A DNA stretch of 64,000 nucleotides. Source: an uncultured Saprospiraceae bacterium. GTDB lineage: Bacteria; Bacteroidota; Bacteroidia; Chitinophagales; Saprospiraceae. Position numbers and translations under genes: made by a program. Positions 18,396 through 27,765 of the stretch are shown piece by piece (within the stretch, counting starts at the first letter, position 1; every line of letters starts with the position of its first letter). A model generated the notes under the pieces. That model was given only the letters and a program-made list of their open reading frames with translations, was not told the DNA's origin and ran no database searches. The stretch is taken from NCBI GenBank assembly GCA_938007965.1, contig CALLMH010000004.1, forward strand, positions 1-64,000. The letters are read 5' to 3'.

Positions 18396-21140
18396 ATGAA
18401 AGATTATTCATACGTATATAATGCACATCCTTCTTTTATAGAACAGATGTATAAAGAATTCCAAAAATCTCCTGAAAATGTAGATAGTGGCTGGAGAACA
18501 TTTTTTGAAGGTTTCGAATTTGCTGGTGTAGGATCAGATGGCGAGGCGAGTTCGGATGGTGGTGTACTTGGTGGAGGAAACGTAACTAAGGAGTTCGGAG
18601 TGCTTTCATTGATTCATGGTTTCAGGACTAGAGGACACCTGCTCGCGAATACCAATCCGATCCGAAAGAGAAAGGATAGAGCACCTCACCTAGATCTCGA
18701 TGATTATGGACTCGTAGATGCTGATATGGATACGGTATTCGCAGCTGGAAAAGAGATAGGACTCGAGAACGGGACACTCAAGCAAATCCTCGATAGATTA
18801 TATCTCCTCTATACAGGGAATATAGGTATAGAATACGCACATATCGAAAATAGAGAAAAAAGAACCTGGCTCAGATCAAAGATAGAGACAATGAATCTCG
18901 ATGGGAGCTACGGATTGAGTCTCGACAAGAAAAAAAGAATACTAGAAAAACTGAACGGGGCAGTAATGTTCGAGAAGTTTTTGCATACAAAGTACGTAGG
19001 ACAGAAAAGATTCTCACTTGAGGGAGGAGAGACTACTATCGCTGCGCTAGATGCTGTGATTACAGCGGCAGCTGCGGATAGAGTAGAAGAAGTTCTTGTA
19101 GGTATGGCGCATAGAGGAAGGCTCAATGTACTAGCCAATATCATGGGCAAAACATACGAACATATATTCAATGAGTTCGAAGGTGTAGCAGTTCCTGACA
19201 TGAAATATGGTGATGGTGATGTGAAGTACCACTTAGGATATAGCTCTCAAGTAAAGACTCCCGCTGGGAATGATGTACACTTAAAGTTAGCGCCTAACCC
19301 ATCACACCTCGAATCTGTAGATCCAGTATTGGAAGGGTTCGCAAGGGCGAAAGCGGACATACTCTATGATAGTGATTATGATAAGATACTACCTATCTTG
19401 ATCCATGGTGATGCTGCAGTCGTCGGTCAAGGTGTAGTATATGAGACTGTGCAGATGAGTCAGCTCGAAGGATACTACACAGGAGGTACACTGCACTATG
19501 TGATCAATAATCAGGTAGGATTTACGACTGATTTCGAAGATGCGCGTTCGTCTACATATTGTACAGCGGCAGCTAGCCTAGTACAAGCACCAGTATTCCA
19601 TGTGAATGGTGATAATCCTGAAGCGGTAGTATGGGCAGCCGAATTAGCCATTGAATATCGTCAGAAATTCAACAATGATGTGTTCATAGATATGGTATGC
19701 TATAGAAAGCATGGCCACAACGAAGGAGATGATCCGAAATTTACCCAGCCAGAGATGTATAAGTCTATTGGCAATCATAAGAATCCAAGAGAAGTATATC
19801 TAGAAAAACTAATATCTAGAGGTGATGTAGAGGGCGAGATGGCGACCAAGATGGAAGAGACTTTCTGGGCAGATCTGCAAGGTAGATTAGATTCTGTAAA
19901 AGAAAAACCTCTGCCGTATTCGTACCAAGAACCAGAAAAATCTTGGCAAAAGCTTCAGAAAAATACCAGATATGAAGATCTGAAAACGGTCAAGACATCG
20001 ATCACAAAGAAGGTGGTGGATACAGTAGTCGATAAGCTGCTCAATCTTCCAGAAGGATTCACGCCACTATCAAAAGTCGCAAGACTACAGAAAGGATCAA
20101 GAAAACTGATCGATGCTAAGAAGATCGATTGGGCATTCGGTGAGTTGATTGCTTATGGATCTATCTTATTGGAAGGTAAGAATGTAAGGATGAGTGGTCA
20201 GGATGTAAAAAGAGGAACATTCTCTCATAGACATGCAGTGCTTAGAGACGTAAAGACCTATGAACAGTACAATAGACTTAGCCAGCTGGCCGAGAAGCAA
20301 GGTAAATACATGATTTACAATTCATTGTTGTCAGAGTTTGCAGTTCTTGGGTTCGAGTACGGTTATTCTCTAGCTTCTCCTGATTCGCTTGTTATTTGGG
20401 AAGCACAGTTTGGAGATTTCTATAATGGTGCACAGACGATCGTGGATCAGTACATATCAGCTGCCGAAAGTAAGTGGCAGCGGATGAGTGGATTGATCAT
20501 GCTACTTCCCCACGGATATGCAGGTCAAGGACCTGAGCATAGTAGTGCGAGAGTAGAGCGATTTCTGCAGTCATGTTCTGATTTCAATATGATCGTAGCA
20601 AATGTAACGAGCCCGGCAAATTATTTCCACTTATTGAGACGACAGCTGGCACTTCCATTCAGAAAACCGTTGGTAGTGATGTCACCTAAGTCACTGCTTC
20701 GTCATCCGAAATGTGTGTCTGATATCTCAGAGCTTACCGGTAAGAATGCTTTCGTAGAGACATACGATGATCCGATTGCGAAACCAGCAAAAGTGAAGCG
20801 TCTATTAATATGTACGGGTAAGGTATATTATGATTTGTTGGCGAAGCAAGAAGAAGACAAAAGAGATGATATAGCCATCGCAAGAGTAGAGCAACTGCAC
20901 CCGTTCCCAGAAGCGCAGGTACGTAAGATTATGTCTAGATATAAGAAGGCTGATGTAAAGTGGGTGCAAGAAGAACCAGCGAACATGGGATATTGGGATT
21001 TCGTAATGAGATACATGAGACGTGACCCGATCGAACTCGTGTCAAGACCAGCGAGTGCTTCCCCTGCCACAGGATTCAAAAAAGTCCATGATAAGCAACA
21101 AGCGAAGTTAGTAGATGCTGCGTTCGATCTGAAGAAGTAA
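18396..21140 (+). CDS. sucA: 2-oxoglutarate dehydrogenase E1 component
   Basis: The thiamine-diphosphate-dependent E1 subunit that decarboxylates 2-oxoglutarate in the TCA cycle. It has 914 residues, close to the usual length. The N-terminal E2-binding-type segment (SYVYNAHPSFIEQMYKEFQK), the HGDAAVVGQGVVYETVQMS block, the ThDP/Mg segment around GHNEGDDPKFTQPEMYK (near residue 445) and the C-terminal transketolase-like domain with EAQFGDFYNGAQ are present. The partner sucB (E2) gene, often next to sucA, is not found downstream; a HupE-like gene follows instead, so E2 must be elsewhere. Confidence 0.96.
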   Translation: MKDYSYVYNAHPSFIEQMYKEFQKSPENVDSGWRTFFEGFEFAGVGSDGEASSDGGVLGGGNVTKEFGVLSLIHGFRTRGHLLANTNPIRKRKDRAPHLDLDDYGLVDADMDTVFAAGKEIGLENGTLKQILDRLYLLYTGNIGIEYAHIENREKRTWLRSKIETMNLDGSYGLSLDKKKRILEKLNGAVMFEKFLHTKYVGQKRFSLEGGETTIAALDAVITAAAADRVEEVLVGMAHRGRLNVLANIMGKTYEHIFNEFEGVAVPDMKYGDGDVKYHLGYSSQVKTPAGNDVHLKLAPNPSHLESVDPVLEGFARAKADILYDSDYDKILPILIHGDAAVVGQGVVYETVQMSQLEGYYTGGTLHYVINNQVGFTTDFEDARSSTYCTAAASLVQAPVFHVNGDNPEAVVWAAELAIEYRQKFNNDVFIDMVCYRKHGHNEGDDPKFTQPEMYKSIGNHKNPREVYLEKLISRGDVEGEMATKMEETFWADLQGRLDSVKEKPLPYSYQEPEKSWQKLQKNTRYEDLKTVKTSITKKVVDTVVDKLLNLPEGFTPLSKVARLQKGSRKLIDAKKIDWAFGELIAYGSILLEGKNVRMSGQDVKRGTFSHRHAVLRDVKTYEQYNRLSQLAEKQGKYMIYNSLLSEFAVLGFEYGYSLASPDSLVIWEAQFGDFYNGAQTIVDQYISAAESKWQRMSGLIMLLPHGYAGQGPEHSSARVERFLQSCSDFNMIVANVTSPANYFHLLRRQLALPFRKPLVVMSPKSLLRHPKCVSDISELTGKNAFVETYDDPIAKPAKVKRLLICTGKVYYDLLAKQEEDKRDDIAIARVEQLHPFPEAQVRKIMSRYKKADVKWVQEEPANMGYWDFVMRYMRRDPIELVSRPASASPATGFKKVHDKQQAKLVDAAFDLKK

Positions 21141-21184
21141 TATGAACGTGCTCGAAATCTCATGATCTCGAAATCTAGAATTAA

Positions 21185-21820
21185 ATGATAGGAGCATACA
21201 TAGAATTAGGATTTGATCATATTCTTGACCCTCAAGGGTATGATCATATTCTTTTTGTGGTTGCGCTCTGTACCATATATCTGATCCAAGACTGGAAGAA
21301 GATATTGGTCTTAGTCACCGCATTTACGATCGGGCATTCATTGACTTTAGCACTATCTTCTTTGAAGATTGTGAATATCTCAGCTTCTTTAGTGGAGACG
21401 TTGATTCCAATTACGATTATACTTACTTGTATTTATAATATCTGGAAAGCGCAATCGCTACCGGAAATACCTCGTTCAGCAGATAATGATCAAAACTATC
21501 TTGATCAAAATTTACCAGCTGTTAATTCTGAACAGAAGAAAGAAAGTGTAATGGCTAATTATGGTCTCGCACTTGGTTTTGGATTGATCCATGGACTAGG
21601 GTTTTCTAATTTCTTCAAGGCTATGTTGGGGAGGGATGAAAGTATTGTGATGCCGTTGTTGTCTTTCAATATTGGTGTAGAGTTGGGTCAGGTAATTATA
21701 GTTTTGGTGACTTTGGCTTTTAGCTTTTTATTTGTTGGTGTTTTGAAGGTTGCTAGAAAAAAATATACGATCAGTATATCATTAATATGTATGGTATGGG
21801 CGACTTATTTGGTGATGTAA
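21185..21820 (+). CDS. HupE/UreJ-family membrane protein
   Basis: A 211-residue integral membrane protein with about six helices. The N-terminal GFDHILDPQGYDHILFV (two Asp-His pairs), the GHSLTLAL segment and GFGLIHGLGFSNFF with the later GVELGQ are the HupE/UreJ_2 hallmarks. Members transport nickel or cobalt in some bacteria, but Bacteroidota copies are often far from any nickel enzyme, as here, so the metal is not assigned. It follows sucA by 44 nt. Confidence 0.8.
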   Translation: MIGAYIELGFDHILDPQGYDHILFVVALCTIYLIQDWKKILVLVTAFTIGHSLTLALSSLKIVNISASLVETLIPITIILTCIYNIWKAQSLPEIPRSADNDQNYLDQNLPAVNSEQKKESVMANYGLALGFGLIHGLGFSNFFKAMLGRDESIVMPLLSFNIGVELGQVIIVLVTLAFSFLFVGVLKVARKKYTISISLICMVWATYLVM

Positions 21821-21953
21821 AGCCTAAACTTCTTTTTCAAAGAGGCAATAAAATCACGAGATATTCATTCAATTAGGTCATTTAGGAATAGACTTTCTGG
21901 TTTACATCTTGGCGATACACCCAATACATTAACTAATCACAACAACTTTATAG

Positions 21954-22748
21954 ATGCATATGATTTATTCAATTAGAAGTATCATTATATATAGCATTGG
22001 TATATTCATTTTTGTTGGGTGCTTATCAAATGGCTTATCTGAGGAACAGGACGATGAAGTATGTCCTTATGCTAGAAAGTCGGGAAGGTTTTTTCAGCTT
22101 CAGGCTAATCTAGATGTGATACCGCATTAAAAGGTCTATCATATTGGAGATACTGTGACATGGAAGATTACTGCTACTGATTCTATTTTTGATTTTAATA
22201 GGGATATGATATTTCATATTGAGAATTATCCGTTCCAGCCATTTTTTCATCTTTATAGAATAGTGGGAAATACATGGACTTCTGGGTATGAACATATGGA
22301 GGTAATGATAGATAGCGTCTACTCTCCAAGATATGTGACGGGTGGGAATACTTTTGCTAGGAGCATTAGAGGCATCTCAACATTTATTGATGGTGTTTAT
22401 CTATTTGAGTTTAAAACGGTATTCAATGAAGCTGGGGTTTATATCAATTATGTACCTGATAAAACTATTATTGTGGGACAAGATGAAATTGATAAAGGGT
22501 TACATCCAGAATATAATGAAATCATAGACCATAGCGGATGCCCCAACCCGAATTACATTGTTGATTATCTTCTGCAAGGAGATCCATATTATGATAATTT
22601 TCAAGAGGAGATGGTATTCCTTGATAAGGAAGTATATTATGATGAGATGATAAGAGTTGATGGAAAAGATGGTGATATTTGGGGACGACAGCGAGGAGCA
22701 ATTCCTTTAGACTGGCGAGGAGTTTTCGGCTTTGAGGTAGTAGAGTAG
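21954..22748 (+). pseudogene. Lipoprotein gene interrupted by an in-frame TAA
   Basis: From the ATG at 21954 (or 21960) a lipoprotein signal peptide with an FVGC lipobox is followed by about 35 residues. A TAA stop then occurs at 22128-22130. The same frame resumes at once (KVYHIGDTVTWKIT ...) and runs 206 codons to the stop at 22748, with no start codon of its own other than a GTG at 22155. The joined product would be about 264 residues, an exported lipoprotein of unknown function. One base change from CAA, AAA or GAA explains the break. This is either recent gene loss or a sequencing error. Confidence 0.8.
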
Positions 22749-22768
22749 AACTTCTTTAAATATACTAT

Positions 22769-22800
22769 AAGATAAGAGTTCCTATTGGAGCTCTTATCTT
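22769..22800 (+). terminator. Terminator after the broken lipoprotein gene
   Basis: A 10-bp perfect stem (22769-22778 with 22791-22800) is extended inward by four pairs, one a G-T wobble, to a 4-nt loop. It lies 21 nt after the stop codon. The retained terminator supports a once-functional gene. Confidence 0.7.
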
Positions 22801-22864
22801 TATTATTATGAAGCGGTGTTTGTTTATATCTAATATGTCGTGGTGTGGTGGTGTACGTGTTTGA

Positions 22865-23437
22865 TCATGATCCCACCATTGGATCTTTTACCTTATTCTT
22901 ACCCAAAAACCCAAACACACTACCACATACTCCACCGATGATATGAGCAAACTGAGACACTTGGTCACTGCCCATAATTTGAAGAACTTCCTTTCCTACA
23001 AAAAGTAAGGCTACAAGAATAAAAGTTAATGGTATCTCACCACCATTGGTATTTGTAAATGAGACCAAAAGAATAAGCATAAATACTATGCCCGATGCTC
23101 CGAGGAGACCAGTATCGAAGAATGTGACATTGAGTAAACCCGTAATCAGTGCGGTAATAAGAATCATAAATAATGTGAACCTAGATCCATATTTCTCTTC
23201 CATAATGGGGCCTAGGAGTAATATGAAAGTCATATTACCCAATAGATGATCCATGCTTCCATGTCCTACTACATGAGAGAAAAGACTGAAAATAGATAGA
23301 GGATTAGTCACATCTACAGAAGTGCCAACAGCAAAGAAACCCATCAGCGTGCCTGCCATAAACTTATCAAGAAAAAATACCGCTGTACAAATCAATGCAA
23401 ACGTAAGGATGACTGGAGAATTATATTTGATATTCAT
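22865..23437 (-). CDS. Rhomboid-family intramembrane serine protease
   Basis: A six-helix inner-membrane protease of 190 residues. The catalytic Ser115 is in GASG and the partner His165 in FAHIIGG. The helix-2 His64 and Asn68 (HLLGN) that stabilise the oxyanion are present, so it should be active. Substrates are unknown. The start ATG at 23437 has a -7 candidate 33 nt upstream. It is co-directional with the MerC gene, 99 nt apart. Confidence 0.88.
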   Translation of the reverse strand: MNIKYNSPVILTFALICTAVFFLDKFMAGTLMGFFAVGTSVDVTNPLSIFSLFSHVVGHGSMDHLLGNMTFILLLGPIMEEKYGSRFTLFMILITALITGLLNVTFFDTGLLGASGIVFMLILLVSFTNTNGGEIPLTFILVALLFVGKEVLQIMGSDQVSQFAHIIGGVCGSVFGFLGKNKVKDPMVGS

Positions 23438-23469
23438 GGGTAATAATATTGTGTAATCGAAAGATAACC

Positions 23470-23477
23470 CAAATATA
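23470..23477 (-). promoter_or_regulatory. Candidate -7 element of the rhomboid gene promoter
   Basis: The minus strand reads TATATTTG, a TAnnTTTG match 33 nt upstream of the start codon. Confidence 0.35.
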
Positions 23478-23536
23478 AATGCGAATGCTAAAAATCAGAT
23501 AAAGATCAGAAATTGATAGAGGAAAATAAAGGTGCG

Positions 23537-23917
23537 TTATGATTTTACTGCGATTCTAGGATGGGATAACCTCCAATTGATCAAGTGACTGATTACGATC
23601 AATAATCCTCCAAGAATATTAAGTATGAATAAATCACCGTGTGTCTCGATTCCGATAAATAGTGTGATGAATCCTACTAAAGCTAAGAATAATGGCATCG
23701 GATTTTTATGAGATTTGATATAATCTTTGACCAAAGAATACCCAGCTATCAAGACTCCTATAGACATCATGACAAAATCAAAAGTATGATTGTGCGTAGT
23801 ATTCGTCGTCAGGCCTAATGAAAGAAAAATCGGAAACAATGTACAATGAACAGCACAAAGTGAAGCCGTGATGGCACCAGCAAAATCAAAATTAAGTCCG
23901 AAAAACCTGCTTATCAT
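23537..23917 (-). CDS. MerC-domain membrane protein
   Basis: A 126-residue four-helix membrane protein. The first helix holds the CAVHC motif (Cys21, His24, Cys25) of MerC-type metal transporters, and THNH and ETHGD histidines lie in the loops. The family was named for mercuric-ion uptake; Bacteroidota members often sit near Fur-family metalloregulators, so a transition-metal role is a reasonable guess. No regulator gene is adjacent, but the promoter has two direct repeats (see next entries). Confidence 0.8.
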   Translation of the reverse strand: MISRFFGLNFDFAGAITASLCAVHCTLFPIFLSLGLTTNTTHNHTFDFVMMSIGVLIAGYSLVKDYIKSHKNPMPLFLALVGFITLFIGIETHGDLFILNILGGLLIVISHLINWRLSHPRIAVKS

Positions 23918-23922
23918 ACTTC

Positions 23923-23978
23923 TTAAATGAAACGTTGTTGCAAATGTACGTTAAATGAAACATAGTTACAAATACAAT
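23923..23978. repeat. Two head-to-tail 28-bp direct repeats over the MerC-gene promoter
   Basis: Units 23923-23950 and 23951-23978 both begin TTAAATGAAAC and agree at about 20 of 28 positions. They abut without a gap, start 6 nt upstream of the MerC-gene ATG and cover its promoter, the arrangement expected of a repressor-binding site. Confidence 0.65.
23941..23972 (-). promoter_or_regulatory. Promoter of the MerC-domain gene
   Basis: On the minus strand TTTG (23969-23972) and TACATTTG (23941-23948) are spaced by 20 nt, a good match to the Bacteroidota primary promoter. The -33 element lies in one direct repeat and the -7 element in the other. Confidence 0.55.
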
Positions 23979-24012
23979 GTTCATTGAATTTACATTTTGG
24001 AGTGCCAAAAGC

Positions 24013-24047
24013 AAAAAAGCCATACATATAATTAAATATGTACGGCT
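24013..24047 (-). terminator. Terminator of the M43 protease gene
   Basis: A 12-bp stem with one mismatch (24018-24029 with 24036-24047) is followed on the minus strand by a run of six T residues. It lies 44 nt downstream of the protease stop codon. Confidence 0.75.
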
Positions 24048-24090
24048 ATGCCTTATTTATTAATTCTGTATCTATTTGGTCACTGACGCA

Positions 24091-25827
24091 CTAGTTCTTG
24101 CTTGTTCTTGAAGCTTTCTGTACTAGGTTGGCTACCTTTTCGTCTTTATCGACATCTAGGTTAGTAGTTTTAGATATATCTTCTCCATCGGTTCTGTATT
24201 CAGTTAAGTCGATACAGAATTTCACTTTTTCTCTTCTTCCAAAGTTACCGTCTGATTCGTAGAATGTATCTCCTTCTTCATCCAAGATAGAGAAACTACC
24301 GTATCCATAATCACAACACATGCCATCTCCATAAGAATCTTTTACGATTAGTCTGTAACATCCATCTTCTAGACAAACATCTTCGTAGATCGTTTCTCCT
24401 ATATCATCAGCTGTGTATCCTCCTCCTGAAATTACGATCTGACCGGTACTAAGATCTTTCAATTTCCAAGTAGTTTCTTCTGGGTAATCATCAAATGTAA
24501 AGCTTAATGTGATATTATAACAATCATCATCTGATCCAGTATCATCATCATTGTCATCAGTATCATCACAAGCATCACCGATACCATCATTGTCACTATC
24601 TGCTTGATTAGGATTAGATACTGTTGGACAGTTGTCTTGATTATTATTTATGCCGTCTCCATCTATATCGTTATTGTTTGTGTCATCACAAGCATCACCG
24701 ATACCGTCATTATCACTATCTGCTTGACTAGGATTAGATACTGTTGGGCAGTTGTCTTCATCATCATCAATTCCGTCATTATCAGTATCATTATCTTCTT
24801 CTTCACTCCCGTCATCACTACCAGAACATACATTACCTATGTTGCTGATTATGTTTTGGAAGTTTGCAGTTACATAGTTATTCATTCTAGATGCTTGACC
24901 ATTAGAGAACATGTACATACATGCATCGTTCGTATAGTCCATATAGCTCATGTATAAGTCTATTGATCCACAAGATGAAGTGTTTGTGCCCGGGCATCCA
25001 TAGTTTGGATCACTTTGAGATGGAGTATCAGATACACCATCATCAGAGTTACATCCCCCATTACCCCAGTTGTGATCTAGTAATAAGTAGTGACCCAATT
25101 CGTGCGTGAGTGTACGACCGAGGTTGTAAGGTGCTTGTGGCACTACACCACTACATCCTGATCCACTACCAAAAGCCGCAGCATCAATGACTACTCCATC
25201 TCCATTACCCGATCCTCCAAGAGGAGAATATCCCAATAGTCCTGTATTCGGTTGTACAAAGATATTGATATATCCAGACCATGTAGGTGAGTTGTCGCCT
25301 GAAGTAGCATTGAATGTTACAGCAGGTTCTCCATCTGCTATACCTGACGCTGATGGGTGTCCTTTATCTGCAAGACAAAACTTGATACAAGCATCACTTG
25401 GTGTCACACCTGGGTAATTGCTAGCTACTGCATCGAAGAGACTAGCATCTGCATTTTGAGCTTGATAATCGGCATTTAAGATGTCAATTTGGTTCTGAGC
25501 GAGTGCTTTGAGACACGCTTCATCCGGATTACTTAATCCTTGGAAGTGAACTGCGATCGGTAGAACGATAGGTTCTGTACAATCTACTACACTTCTTGTT
25601 TGGATAAGTTTGTCTGTTTTTTCTACTCTTTTTTCAAAGCTAGCTCTATAGTCTTCATCTTTTAGTAAGCTGTGTTGGTGGCCTTCTGTACTACAAGTAC
25701 GTTGGCTGTATGCGGTCTGTGCTTCAGATAATTCTGTAACTTCACTTGATTCTGTTATTTGATCTTCATTACAAGAAGTAAGGAAAAGGGCTGTAGCTAT
25801 AAAGCAGTAATAAATGATATTTTTCAT
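24091..25827 (-). CDS. M43-family (pappalysin/cytophagalysin) metalloprotease lipoprotein with TSP3 repeats
   Basis: An exported zinc protease of 578 residues. A lipoprotein signal (LTSC lipobox near residue 19) predicts membrane anchoring. The zinc motif [11 protein letters not shown] is near residue 240 and the M43 Met-turn [19 protein letters not shown] follows. Residues about 345-425 are acidic thrombospondin type 3 calcium-binding repeats ([13 protein letters not shown]). The C-terminal about 115 residues form a Cys-rich beta domain with [15 protein letters not shown]. No T9SS sorting domain is visible, which is unusual for this family in Bacteroidota. It is divergent from the sigma factor gene at 26138. 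Confidence 0.88.
   Translation of the reverse strand: MKNIIYYCFIATALFLTSCNEDQITESSEVTELSEAQTAYSQRTCSTEGHQHSLLKDEDYRASFEKRVEKTDKLIQTRSVVDCTEPIVLPIAVHFQGLSNPDEACLKALAQNQIDILNADYQAQNADASLFDAVASNYPGVTPSDACIKFCLADKGHPSASGIADGEPAVTFNATSGDNSPTWSGYINIFVQPNTGLLGYSPLGGSGNGDGVVIDAAAFGSGSGCSGVVPQAPYNLGRTLTHELGHYLLLDHNWGNGGCNSDDGVSDTPSQSDPNYGCPGTNTSSCGSIDLYMSYMDYTNDACMYMFSNGQASRMNNYVTANFQNIISNIGNVCSGSDDGSEEEDNDTDNDGIDDDEDNCPTVSNPSQADSDNDGIGDACDDTNNNDIDGDGINNNQDNCPTVSNPNQADSDNDGIGDACDDTDDNDDDTGSDDDCYNITLSFTFDDYPEETTWKLKDLSTGQIVISGGGYTADDIGETIYEDVCLEDGCYRLIVKDSYGDGMCCDYGYGSFSILDEEGDTFYESDGNFGRREKVKFCIDLTEYRTDGEDISKTTNLDVDKDEKVANLVQKASRTSKN
24561..24760. repeat. Tandem TSP3-encoding DNA repeat (120-bp period)
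   Basis: About 78 bp starting at 24561 recur almost identically at 24681, exactly 120 bp (40 codons) away, inside the M43 protease gene. The high nucleotide identity suggests a recent duplication or gene-conversion event within the calcium-binding linker. Confidence 0.75.
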
Positions 25828-26137
25828 AATTGCTAATTTTTTTGTTGTTGGATAAATGAATTAATAAGAAAGATCGCGAGTCTTACGTTTATGTGTTTCA
25901 TGAGAATAAAAGTCCCCCTAGTTGTTTTTGAAATTATTTAAATAAAAAGTTAATAGTCCCGTATTCACAGGGGTTTAAGAGTGAAATTTTATTTCTAATA
26001 ATTGAAGTCGGAGTATTAATAATGATGCACGTGAGGTGTAATTATGAGTCAGAATCAGTCTAGTTGGCTATTAACCGCTCTTTCATAATATGATTCTCTA
26101 GAATGTTTAATATTTTGCAGCTTCAACTATATGCTGA
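25828..26137. other. Divergent intergenic region, M43 protease/sigma factor
   Basis: 310 nt of AT-rich sequence. I see no ORF, no clear inverted repeat and no full TAnnTTTG promoter in either direction. Confidence 0.45.
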
Positions 26138-26731
26138 TTGGGTACAGAACAAGAAATATTTAATAAAATGCTACATGGTGATGAGAAGGCTCTGAAGGCC
26201 TTACTCACTCAGTATCACAATTATCTGCTTGTCGTAGGAACTAGATATCTCACAGATAGATTTAGAGTAGAGGATGTAATCCATGACGTATTCGCAGATC
26301 TATGGAATAAGAAAGAAAGTATAACAATACACGCAGGCGTAAAATCTTTTCTTCGTGGTGCAGTGATCAATAAGTGTCTTGCTATTATAAGGAAAGATCA
26401 AAGAATGGATTACGTAGAAGATCATAGTTTTGATTCTACTGATAAAGCTCCATCAGCGGATAAGCTCATGGACGCAGAAAATCTAAAAAATGCCATCGAT
26501 GATATAGTTGCTAGTCTGCCTGATAAATGCAGACAAGTTTTTCAACTAAGCAGATATGAAGGGAAGAGTCACAAAGAGATATCTGAGGCAATGGATATTT
26601 CTAAAAAGACGATAGAGAATCATATGACTAGGGCGCTCAAGACGCTCAAAAACGAACTAAAACGAAGAGAATTACTGATTATTATCTTCTTATTAATAAA
26701 AATCAGCTTTTTGGTAGGGGGAAACACCTAA
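26138..26731 (+). CDS. ECF-type RNA polymerase sigma factor
   Basis: A 197-residue sigma-70 family factor. Region 2 (about 20-85, with DRFRVEDVIHDVFADLW) recognises the -10 side, and region 4 (about 130-185, SLPDKCRQVFQLSRYEGKSH, then a helix-turn-helix) the -35 side. A hydrophobic C-terminal tail (LLIIIFLLIKISFL) is seen in many Bacteroidota ECF factors. The start is uncertain: TTG at 26138 gives a full-length N-terminus, and the first ATG in frame is at 26168. With the FecR-like and TonB-receptor genes downstream it forms a FecI/FecR/FecA-type signalling unit. Confidence 0.9.
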   Translation: MGTEQEIFNKMLHGDEKALKALLTQYHNYLLVVGTRYLTDRFRVEDVIHDVFADLWNKKESITIHAGVKSFLRGAVINKCLAIIRKDQRMDYVEDHSFDSTDKAPSADKLMDAENLKNAIDDIVASLPDKCRQVFQLSRYEGKSHKEISEAMDISKKTIENHMTRALKTLKNELKRRELLIIIFLLIKISFLVGGNT

Positions 26732-26772
26732 TTATGAAACACAATGAAAACCACTAGATAGGAAACAAAATA

Positions 26773-27765
26773 ATGACGACGGACGAGTACATATTATTAG
26801 TATATAAAAACTTAAAGGGAGAAATAACTGCCGAGGAGTTTCAACTGCTGAACACCAAGACAGCTGCGGATCCGTTATTGGCTGAGACTCGATTCGAGAT
26901 AGAAGACTCCTGGGATCTTGCTGGCGAGGAAGCTCTGTTAGTCAGTTCGTCTGATACAAATAAATTGTACGAAAAACTAGTAGGGAAGAATAATGAAACA
27001 AAGGTAGCTGCAATCTCAAATGAAAAGATTAATGATAAGAAAACTAAGTCAGCTAAGGTATTTAAAATAAAAAGAATATTATCTAGCGTAGCGGCGATGT
27101 TGGTTTTGGCACTTGGTGCTATGTTCTTATTTCAAAATGATACTGTGACTTATGACAGTCCGGGAGTATATACTTTGGCGGATAATTCTACAGTAACACT
27201 TAGAGAAGGGAGTACGCTTACCGTTTACAAATTTGATAATACAAAGAGAGATGTAGCGCTTAATGGAGAAGGATACTTTGAAGTAGCAAAAGATGCAAGT
27301 CGGCCGTTTACAGTAGCTGGGAGACATGTGAAGATAGAAGTGCTTGGAACTTCTTTCCTTGTGAAGCAGTCAGGCGAGGATACATACATTGATCTTACAG
27401 AAGGAAAGATAAGTACACTAGATAGTCGAACTCTAGATACAGAGATACTTACCACTGGTATGAAAGCACATCATACTTCTGATGGTAAGATAAAGTTGAT
27501 GACTGGATTTGATAACCTTGCTTCATGGAGAGATGGATTCTATCAATATAGAGATACTAATCTCGGCAATGTGGTGGAAGAGTTGTCCATTATATTCGAC
27601 ACGAAAATCGTGATTACAAATGCTGATCTTATTGACTGCAGCTTTAGCGGTAATCTGAGTGGAGACACACTAGACGATCTTCTTAGGCCGATAGCTAATA
27701 AATACAAACTGAATATTCTACAACAGGATTCTCAATGGATTTTATCAAATGGAACATGTAATTAG
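26773..27765 (+). CDS. FecR-family anti-sigma factor
   Basis: A 330-residue single-pass inner-membrane protein. The cytoplasmic part (1-101) should bind the sigma factor; one membrane helix spans about 102-120. The periplasmic FecR domain (about 128-225) is followed by a DUF4974-like domain (about 255-328) that resembles an STN fold. It relays receptor occupancy to the sigma factor encoded 41 nt upstream, and overlaps the receptor gene by 17 nt. Confidence 0.92.
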   Translation: MTTDEYILLVYKNLKGEITAEEFQLLNTKTAADPLLAETRFEIEDSWDLAGEEALLVSSSDTNKLYEKLVGKNNETKVAAISNEKINDKKTKSAKVFKIKRILSSVAAMLVLALGAMFLFQNDTVTYDSPGVYTLADNSTVTLREGSTLTVYKFDNTKRDVALNGEGYFEVAKDASRPFTVAGRHVKIEVLGTSFLVKQSGEDTYIDLTEGKISTLDSRTLDTEILTTGMKAHHTSDGKIKLMTGFDNLASWRDGFYQYRDTNLGNVVEELSIIFDTKIVITNADLIDCSFSGNLSGDTLDDLLRPIANKYKLNILQQDSQWILSNGTCN

